19,946 bases of DNA from Bryobacterales bacterium (GTDB lineage Bacteria; Acidobacteriota; Terriglobia; Bryobacterales; Bryobacteraceae), in contig JAEHDI010000414.1 in NCBI GenBank assembly GCA_016880505.1, forward strand, positions 1 through 19,946, read 5' to 3'. The translations under genes and the position numbers were made by a program. A model generated the notes under the pieces. The model was given only the letters and a program-made list of their open reading frames with translations. It was not told the origin of the DNA and did not search any database. Below, one piece after another: positions 14,514-19,946 of this stretch; the stretch's first letter is position 1, and every line of letters begins with the position of its first letter.

Positions 14514-17306
14514 CTAGAAACTAAGCCTCACTCCCACCTGGATGACCCTGCCGCCGCGCGAGCCGATGATCTTGCCTGCATTCAGGTTCGGCGCACTGGC
14601 CGGCCCAACGTATTGGTCAGGGTCGTTCCAGTTGGCGTGGTTCAGGAAGTTCAAACCGACAGCGCTCAGCTCGATGGTGCGGTCCGCGCTGAGTAAGAAG
14701 CGCTTGTTGAGGGCGAGATCGTGGTTCTGGTTGGTCGGCGCACGCAACGTCGAATGCGTTCGGGCGGCGTCGCCAATGGTGAAGTCGGCAGGCTGGTCGA
14801 ACGCAGCCGGATTGAACCACAAGTCCGGTCCTTGATTCGCCACGCTCGGGTCTACTCCCGGCACCACGTTCACCCGCAGGGCGCGGACGACTCCACCGGT
14901 GTTGTTGAACAGCGGCCGGATCGCCAGCGGCTCTCCACTGACAACCGAGGACGAGCCGCTCAGCGACCAGCCTTCGAGGGCGAGCCGCCTCCAGTCCGTA
15001 AGCGAGCGGCCGAACGGCAGCTCGTAGACGTAGTTCATGCCGAGATAGTGCGGCCGGTTGTACCACGTCAGGGACCATTCGTTGTCGCGGTTGTACACAT
15101 CCTGGCGTCCTGTCGGGCCGGAGTAATCGTCGTACTGCTTCGATACCTGATAGGTGAGGTTGAGAGTGAGCCCGCGGCTGGTGCGCTTCTCCACCCGAAG
15201 CCATCCGGCGTCGCGGCGGTATCGGCCGAGCGGCCAGGAGTCGTTCAGCTCGAAGCCCTTGTATTGTGGATACGGCCGCAGCGACCGGTTAAACTCCTCA
15301 TCGTTGAGCTGGTCGCGATACTGGAGTGTTTCGAGCCGGAGGGAATTGGGATCGGCGGTGTTTTCGCTCACCGGCAGATTTTTCCCCCCCGCGTAGGCCA
15401 GCCCGGCCGTCAGCACAAACGACCCGGGCAACTCGCGCTCGAGCGAAAGCGACGCCGACTGGTAGATCGGCTGGTTGTCGGTCGTGTTGATTAGGTCGGC
15501 GATCGTGTCGTTTGCAGCTTCGGGACGCGTGTCCGGAACAGGGCGGTCGGGTGCAGGAAATCCGTCGGCGAAGATGAGCGCCGGCTGAAGCTGTGTGTTG
15601 GGCGAGATGTAGGTCGGTGTACTGTTGAATGCCTGGGTTCCGAACTGACCGAAGTAAACCGGGATGACGCTGTAGTCGCGGCTGAAGTTCGCACGAACGA
15701 CGGTTTTCGTATCTCCGCGTGGGTTCCAGGCTACCCCCAGGTTCGGCTCCACTTTGACGAGTGTCGGCTGGAAAGCACGCGCATGGCCTCCTTGCCCGGC
15801 AACCACGAGCGCGCCTGGCCTGCCGTTCGCCGGGTTGATCGCGGTGAGATCGATCGTGGATTGGCGGTCGTACTTTTCGACCCTTGGCGTGTAACAGGAC
15901 ATGCTCGCGCCGCCACTGATCGTGAACCCCCGCCTAAGCTCGTAGGAATCGCGCATCGTGACAAACGTGGACGAGCGGCGAAAGTAGGACGGCGCCACGA
16001 CAATGCTACGCGCGCCGTACTCGGCGTAACCCAGCAGGAAGCTGGAGAAGGCGTGCCCCGTGTTGACGATTCCAGGCAGGCCCGTCAATTCGGGCTCAAA
16101 ACGAAGGAACCCGGTCGGGTACTGCGGCCAGTAAGAGTGGACCTGGAATCGGGAGTGTCGCGCCACAAGCCGGAGATTGTGCTTCCCCCGGCGGCTGGAA
16201 AGTGAGTCCGACCAGCTAAACGAATTTCGTGTATTGGTCGAAGTCGGATACGACCGGCCCATCGACAGGTAAGGGTAGATCCTCAGGTACGGAAAGGTGG
16301 GTCCGGAGACTCCGCTGAGTCCCAATTCTGCCGGGTAGTCGGCCTCGGTATCGGAACCGTTCTTCGAACCGTCGGTGGTCGCTTCCAAGCCGAGCGTGTT
16401 CACCGTCTGGGAAGACGACGTGAACACGTGTTCGATGGAGGCCCGCCGGGAATGAAACCGCCGATCGTTCGCGCCTGGATTGGCCGGACCAGGCAGCAAT
16501 TCCGCCGCTCCGAGGGAACCATTCGAGTACGACAAGTCGAAATTCAGACGGTGCCGCTCGCGGAGCGTGTGGTCTACCTTGGCGATCATTCCGTTCGCCG
16601 TGTTCGTCTCCGGCGAGACGAGGAAGTAATTGTTTCGGTCGAACGGACCCACGGCGGCGTTCGGCTTCGGATAGTAACTCAGTGCGTTTTGGGCAACAGG
16701 ATCGAGCCGGTACACTGGGATGCGGTTGCCGGGGAACTGCTCGCGTAAGTATTCGAGGTTCTCCGTGGACACGGCCTGCGAGGGGTCAAAGTTCGGATTG
16801 GGCCGGGTCGATAGCGGATCGAAGATTGGCAGCAACGCACCCGATTGATCGACGGTCGCCGAGAAGTCGCCGCCGTGCTCGGGAGCGGTGGCAATGGTAG
16901 TAAGATTCGAGCGCGACACACGCTCGCGCACGCCCTCGTACGAGAGCGAAAAGTGAGTGGACCGCGTTTCGGAGTAAAGAAAGGGAATCACGACCGGGCC
17001 GCCGATGTTGAACCCAAACTGGTTCCGCCGAAGCAGAGACTTATTGCCACCGAGTTGAACGATCTCATGAGGCACGGCGTCCAGCAAATCGTTCCGCAGG
17101 TTCTCAAACACCCTGCCGTGCCATTTCCAACGGGCGCCGTTCTGTTTTCGCTTGCGAGGACTGTCGGGGCGCAGACCCATGTCGCGGGTCAGGACCTTAA
17201 ACTCCTCGACCGCCTTCGTCATCTCCGCGCCCGGCTCCGCCTGCTGCGAAAGAGCCGCGCAGGCACACCACAAGCTCGTGATGAGAAGTCGGAATGCACT
17301 CCTCAT
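14514..17306 (-). CDS. Oar-like TonB-receptor-type outer-membrane barrel lacking most of the plug
   Basis: A 930-residue outer-membrane beta-barrel. The start at 17306 gives the signal peptide MRSAFRLLITSLWCACAALS. The frame stays open further upstream, but only antisense to lpxD. Family marks of acidobacterial Oar-like receptors are present: RNQFGFNIGGPVVIP (94-108), YEGVRERV (123-130), VYELPFG (about 758-766), NFLNHANW (about 885-892) and a C-terminal strand VIQVGVRLSF ending in Phe for BAM insertion. Such receptors normally begin with a carboxypeptidase-like beta domain and a plug. Here only a remnant (AVEEFKVLTRDMG, 32-44, then KWHGRVFENLRNDLLDA, 61-77) lies between the signal and the barrel, and no TonB box is obvious. 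It may be an open or regulated pore, or a surface scaffold. The vWFA-like gene starts at the next base after its stop. TACACT 7 nt before the ATG, with no Shine-Dalgarno, suggests a leaderless transcript. Confidence 0.85.
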   Translation of the reverse strand: MRSAFRLLITSLWCACAALSQQAEPGAEMTKAVEEFKVLTRDMGLRPDSPRKRKQNGARWKWHGRVFENLRNDLLDAVPHEIVQLGGNKSLLRRNQFGFNIGGPVVIPFLYSETRSTHFSLSYEGVRERVSRSNLTTIATAPEHGGDFSATVDQSGALLPIFDPLSTRPNPNFDPSQAVSTENLEYLREQFPGNRIPVYRLDPVAQNALSYYPKPNAAVGPFDRNNYFLVSPETNTANGMIAKVDHTLRERHRLNFDLSYSNGSLGAAELLPGPANPGANDRRFHSRRASIEHVFTSSSQTVNTLGLEATTDGSKNGSDTEADYPAELGLSGVSGPTFPYLRIYPYLSMGRSYPTSTNTRNSFSWSDSLSSRRGKHNLRLVARHSRFQVHSYWPQYPTGFLRFEPELTGLPGIVNTGHAFSSFLLGYAEYGARSIVVAPSYFRRSSTFVTMRDSYELRRGFTISGGASMSCYTPRVEKYDRQSTIDLTAINPANGRPGALVVAGQGGHARAFQPTLVKVEPNLGVAWNPRGDTKTVVRANFSRDYSVIPVYFGQFGTQAFNSTPTYISPNTQLQPALIFADGFPAPDRPVPDTRPEAANDTIADLINTTDNQPIYQSASLSLERELPGSFVLTAGLAYAGGKNLPVSENTADPNSLRLETLQYRDQLNDEEFNRSLRPYPQYKGFELNDSWPLGRYRRDAGWLRVEKRTSRGLTLNLTYQVSKQYDDYSGPTGRQDVYNRDNEWSLTWYNRPHYLGMNYVYELPFGRSLTDWRRLALEGWSLSGSSSVVSGEPLAIRPLFNNTGGVVRALRVNVVPGVDPSVANQGPDLWFNPAAFDQPADFTIGDAARTHSTLRAPTNQNHDLALNKRFLLSADRTIELSAVGLNFLNHANWNDPDQYVGPASAPNLNAGKIIGSRGGRVIQVGVRLSF

Positions 17307-17319
17307 ACTTATGAGTGTA
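17307..17319 (-). promoter_or_regulatory. Putative -10 for a leaderless barrel-operon transcript
   Basis: On the minus strand TACACT (4 of 6 to TATAAT) is followed by CATAAGT and then the ATG. Transcription would start within a base or two of the start codon. No ribosome site is present. The same spacing is seen before the SIS gene. Confidence 0.35.
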
Positions 17320-17329
17320 ACCTGTAGAG

Positions 17330-17346
17330 GCAGGCGTCGAGCCTGC
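17330..17346. repeat. REP-like palindrome between divergent genes
   Basis: GCAGGC (17330-17335) and GCCTGC (17341-17346) pair around GTCGA. Flanking bases (AG before, TT after) allow one or two further pairs. It sits 11 nt before the lpxD start, in the 51-bp gap between the barrel operon and lpxD. The form resembles dispersed palindromes seen in many genomes, but only one copy is in this window. It could also affect lpxD expression as an mRNA hairpin. Confidence 0.45.
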
Positions 17347-17357
17347 TTCCGAAGGCT

Positions 17358-18404
17358 ATGAAACTCAAAGACATCGCGGCACGCCTGGAGTGCCGTCTGC
17401 ACGGAAACGGCGAGATCGAAATCACCGGTCTGGCGGGCATGGAGCACGCCGGTCCGTCGGAGCTGACCTTCCTCGCCAATCAGAAGTACATCCCGAAAGT
17501 GAAGCACACGAAGGCGGCCGCCATTCTGGTCACGGAGCCGGTCGAGGGCGTGCCGATCGCGAGCCTGGTGTCCCGAAATCCGTATCTCGACTTCGCCCGC
17601 GCGCTCGAACTCTTCTATCGGCCCCCGCGTCCTGCACCCGGCATTCACCCGCTGGCGTACGTGTCCCCGAGTGCGCAGATCGGCGACGGCGCCTCCATCG
17701 GGCCGTTCGCGGCGGTCGGTGACCGGGTGAAGATCGGTCGCAATGCGATACTCCATCCCCACGCCGTCATCTATGAGGGCGTGGAGATCGGTGACGACTT
17801 CACGGCACATTCGCACTCCTCGGTACGCGAGTACTGCCGGATCGGCAACCGAGTGATTCTCCAGAACGGCGTCGTTGTCGGCGGCGATGGCTTCGGCTTC
17901 GCGAAGCGCGAGGACGGCACGCATTACAAGATTGCGCAGTCCGGCCCTACGGTCATCGAGGACGACGTCGAGATCCAGTCGCTTTCGAACATCGACCGGG
18001 CGACGGTCGGTGAAACGCGCGTGAAGCGGGGTGCCAAGATCGATAGCCTGGTGCAGGTGGGCCATGCTTGCGTCGTCGGCGAGGACAACATCATCTGCGC
18101 GCAGGTTGGCATGGCCGGCAGTTCCATCCTCGAGCGTAACGTGCTCCTGGCAGGACAGGTGGGCGTCTCCGGCCACCTCACGGTGCACGATAACGCGATC
18201 GTATATGCCCAGAGCGGGATCGGCGGCGACGTGGACCCGGGCGCCGTGATCTCAGGATCCCCGGCGTTCGATGCCGTGGCCTGGCGGCGGTCGGTGGCGG
18301 CCTTCCAGCGGTTCTCGGACCTCGTCAGGACAGTGCGAGAATTAAAGAATAGAGTGGCGCAATTGGAGAGTGCCGCCCCATCATCCACCGATTCCCATGA
18401 ATAA
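17358..18404 (+). CDS. lpxD: UDP-3-O-acylglucosamine N-acyltransferase
   Basis: Adds the N-linked 3-hydroxyacyl chain in lipid A synthesis (third step), using acyl-ACP; cytoplasmic, trimeric. At 348 residues it is normal length. The N-terminal uridine-binding domain is about 1-95 (AGPSELTFLANQKY). Then come left-handed beta-helix hexapeptide repeats (about 98-300), with HSHSSVREYCRIGNRV, GVVVGGDGFGFA and SNIDRATVG. The catalytic histidine is H236 in LVQVGHACVVG, matching H239 of the E. coli enzyme. A C-terminal helix (about 305-340) closes the protein. SLSNIDRATVGE replaces the more usual ANTTIDRGAL. The gene is divergent from the barrel operon and overlaps the LOG-family gene by 8 nt. No strong Shine-Dalgarno is seen (GAAGG lies only 2 nt from the ATG). 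Other lipid A genes (lpxA, fabZ) are not adjacent. Confidence 0.95.
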   Translation: MKLKDIAARLECRLHGNGEIEITGLAGMEHAGPSELTFLANQKYIPKVKHTKAAAILVTEPVEGVPIASLVSRNPYLDFARALELFYRPPRPAPGIHPLAYVSPSAQIGDGASIGPFAAVGDRVKIGRNAILHPHAVIYEGVEIGDDFTAHSHSSVREYCRIGNRVILQNGVVVGGDGFGFAKREDGTHYKIAQSGPTVIEDDVEIQSLSNIDRATVGETRVKRGAKIDSLVQVGHACVVGEDNIICAQVGMAGSSILERNVLLAGQVGVSGHLTVHDNAIVYAQSGIGGDVDPGAVISGSPAFDAVAWRRSVAAFQRFSDLVRTVRELKNRVAQLESAAPSSTDSHE

Positions 18405-19194
18405 CCAAAACCAGGCCCGCTATCGCCGTCCCAAGGCGTACAAGAACGAAAGGTTTCTCGATAGCGCCGACGCCCGTCCCCTGCGGATCCTTTCGGAGTA
18501 CCTCGAGCCGCTCTCTCACTTTCGGCGGGAGAAAATCCGGGACACGATCGTGTTTTTCGGCTCGGCGAGGCTGCATGAGGACGGCCCGATGGGGAAGTAT
18601 TACAGCGAGGCGCGAGAGTTGGCGCGGCTACTGACCGAGTGGTCGAACCAGCTCGAAAACACCAGCCGGCGGTTTGTGGTCTGCACCGGCGGCGGTCCTG
18701 GGATCATGGAGGCCGCCAACCGTGGGGCGCAGGACGCGAACGGAAAGACCGTGGGCCTTAACATCGGCTTGCCCTTCGAACAGTTGCCCAACCCGTTCAT
18801 CACCCCGGAACTTTCCTTCGAGTTCCACTACTTCTTCATGCGCAAATTCTGGTTCGCCTACCTGGCCAAGGCCCTGGTGGTCTTCCCAGGCGGCTTCGGT
18901 ACCCTGGACGAACTGATGGAGCTGCTGACGCTCGCGCAAACGGAGAAACTGGCGAAGAAGATCATTATCGTTCTTTACGGAACGAGCTACTGGCGAGAGA
19001 TCCTCAACTTCGAGGCGCTCGTGCGTCACGGGATGATCTCGGAAGAAGACCTCGACCTGTTTCAGTTCGCCGACGACCCCCAGACTGCGCTGCGGATTCT
19101 CCAGGATGGATTGCGGAAGTACTACCTCGAACCGGGCGTGCCGTTGCCCGAGCGCGAGATGGAGACGCCCGCGATCGCGAAATCCAGAATCTGA
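18397..19194 (+). CDS. LOG-family protein (nucleoside-monophosphate phosphoribohydrolase type)
   Basis: A 265-residue Rossmann-like protein of the LOG family, often misnamed lysine decarboxylase. Members remove the base from nucleoside 5'-monophosphates, including cytokinin nucleotides. The signature PGGFGTLDE is at 164-172 and CTGGGPGIMEAANRGA at 96-111; both phosphoribose-binding motifs are intact. It has an N-terminal extension of about 45 residues (basic, RRPKAYKNERF) compared with short LOG proteins. The ATG at 18397 lies inside lpxD (8-nt overlap). A GTG at 18370 would add 9 residues but has poor ribosome spacing. The overlap implies translational coupling with lpxD. Nothing in the sequence says which base it releases. 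Cytoplasmic. Confidence 0.9.
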   Translation: MNNQNQARYRRPKAYKNERFLDSADARPLRILSEYLEPLSHFRREKIRDTIVFFGSARLHEDGPMGKYYSEARELARLLTEWSNQLENTSRRFVVCTGGGPGIMEAANRGAQDANGKTVGLNIGLPFEQLPNPFITPELSFEFHYFFMRKFWFAYLAKALVVFPGGFGTLDELMELLTLAQTEKLAKKIIIVLYGTSYWREILNFEALVRHGMISEEDLDLFQFADDPQTALRILQDGLRKYYLEPGVPLPEREMETPAIAKSRI

Positions 19195-19199
19195 CGGCA

Positions 19200-19230
19200 T
19201 TGGACGGCCGGCATGAAATACTGATACATT
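19200..19230 (+). promoter_or_regulatory. Putative promoter for the Tat Gfo/Idh/MocA gene
   Basis: TTGGAC (19200-19205) and TACATT (19225-19230) are 19 nt apart, and TGA before the second box gives an extended -10 look. TGAAATACT (19214-19222) is an overlapping alternative that shares its AATACT hexamer with the aminotransferase promoter. Either leaves a leader of about 60-70 nt with a GGAG site 7 nt before the ATG at 19296. Confidence 0.35.
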
Positions 19231-19295
19231 CCTTTGTTTACTGAACCAAATCGGCGGAGACCGCACGACAACCAAATATCATTGGGAGAGGATAA

Positions 19296-19946
19296 ATGAG
19301 TCAATTCAATCGCAGGTATTTCTTGATGGGAAGTGTGGCCGCGTCGATCGCGCGGCCGGGCATGGGCCAGAGCGCAAACGACGCTCTCAACGTCGGCATG
19401 ATCGGCACCGGAAACCGGGGTTACTACGTGATGGGTGGCGTAATGAAGCAGCCCGGCGTGAAGGTGGTCGCGGTGTGCGACATCAAACCGGATCGCCTCG
19501 ATAAGGCGGCCACTGCCGCCAGCGGCGCGAAGACCTATACCGATTACCACAAGCTTCTCGCTCAGAAGGACATCGACGCTGTGTTCATCGCCACACCGTG
19601 CGACCTCCACGTCGAGATGTCGATTGCGGCGCTGAAAGCCGGCAAGCATGTTTACTGCGAGAAGCCGGTCGGGATCACGCCGGAATCGATTCGCGAGCTC
19701 GTGAAGGCGGCGAAGGCGTCCAACAAGGTTTTTCAGGTCGGACAGCAGATGCGTGCCGACGCACGGCTGCGCAAGACGATCGAGCGCATCCACGAAGGCG
19801 TGGCCGGAAAGGTCGTTATGGTCAAGGCGCAACGGCACGCCGGCGATGATCTCGACCACGATGGCTCGTCGGCCGACTGGTTCTTCAACGCCGCCCGCTC
19901 GGGCGACGTGATCACCGAAATGTCGGTACACAATCTCGATGTCTGC
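19296..19946 (+). CDS. Tat-exported Gfo/Idh/MocA-family oxidoreductase (3' end missing)
   Basis: The first 217 residues are present and the frame runs open off the right edge. The N terminus MSQFNRRYFLMGSVAASIA is a twin-arginine signal (RRYFLMG), so the folded, cofactor-loaded protein is likely sent across the inner membrane. Then come the Rossmann fold with LNVGMIGTGNRG (GxGxxG), VVAVCDIKPDR (end of strand 2, cofactor ribose site), FIATPCDLH and YCEKPVG, the EKP hallmark. The C-terminal domain begins with the QVGQQMRAD and VKAQRH segments. ATG 19296 has GGAG 7 nt upstream. Family members with Tat signals are numerous in Acidobacteria and Planctomycetes and are thought to act on sugars or glycosides. 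Substrate unknown. It is only distantly like the cytoplasmic dehydrogenase at 4357-5424. Confidence 0.88.
   Translation, partial: MSQFNRRYFLMGSVAASIARPGMGQSANDALNVGMIGTGNRGYYVMGGVMKQPGVKVVAVCDIKPDRLDKAATAASGAKTYTDYHKLLAQKDIDAVFIATPCDLHVEMSIAALKAGKHVYCEKPVGITPESIRELVKAAKASNKVFQVGQQMRADARLRKTIERIHEGVAGKVVMVKAQRHAGDDLDHDGSSADWFFNAARSGDVITEMSVHNLDVC

Noticed and set aside
17307..18188. Upstream extension of the barrel frame antisense to lpxD
   Set aside because: The frame stays open, but the signal peptide at 17306 marks the real start and the extension only mirrors lpxD.

Overview
The window looks like a chromosomal segment of a GC-rich, LPS-bearing Gram-negative bacterium. The best guess is an Acidobacteriota of the Solibacter/Bryobacter type. 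That guess rests on three vWFA-like genes of the exported kind common in that phylum, an Oar-like (TonB-receptor-type) outer-membrane barrel, a Tat-signal Gfo/Idh/MocA protein, and lipid A/KDO genes (lpxD, kdsB). It is inferred from gene content, since no marker gene is present. I see no rRNA, tRNA, CRISPR array, insertion sequence or phage gene. Nearly all of the sequence is coding.

Layout. 1-97: tail of an unidentified + strand gene. 143-1411 (-): AAA+-type ATPase with an N-terminal winged-helix-like part, divergent from 1545-3140 (+), an exported secretin. 3214-4275 (+): two-SIS-domain sugar-phosphate deaminase/isomerase, with a palindrome against its start codon. A strong inverted repeat at 4296-4344 separates it from a convergent two-gene unit (-): DegT-type aminotransferase (6576-5434), then a Gfo/Idh/MocA dehydrogenase (5424-4357), a pairing typical of amino-sugar synthesis. 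9587-6839 (-): two overlapping secreted vWFA proteins, then an endonuclease/exonuclease/phosphatase-fold protein. 9713-12128 (+): kdsB and pyrG, which join KDO activation to supply of its CTP substrate. 12243-12707 (+): a lone type IV pilin-like protein. 17306-12732 (-): a tightly coupled trio of Oar-like barrel protein with almost no plug, vWFA-like exported protein with an altered metal site, and membrane-anchored coiled-coil protein. 17358-19194 (+): lpxD overlapping a LOG-family gene. 19296-end (+): truncated Tat-exported Gfo/Idh/MocA protein.

How the genes fit together. lpxD, kdsB and pyrG serve lipid A/KDO production. The SIS protein and the DegT/Gfo pair point to amino-sugar metabolism. 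The secretin, ATPase and pilin-like protein are parts of type II secretion/type IV pilus-like machines, but the rest of such a machine is absent here. The most novel-looking unit is the barrel/vWFA-like/coiled-coil trio. Several genes lack a Shine-Dalgarno and have a -10-like hexamer 5-7 nt before the start codon, which suggests leaderless transcripts. All assignments come from reading motifs; no database search was run.
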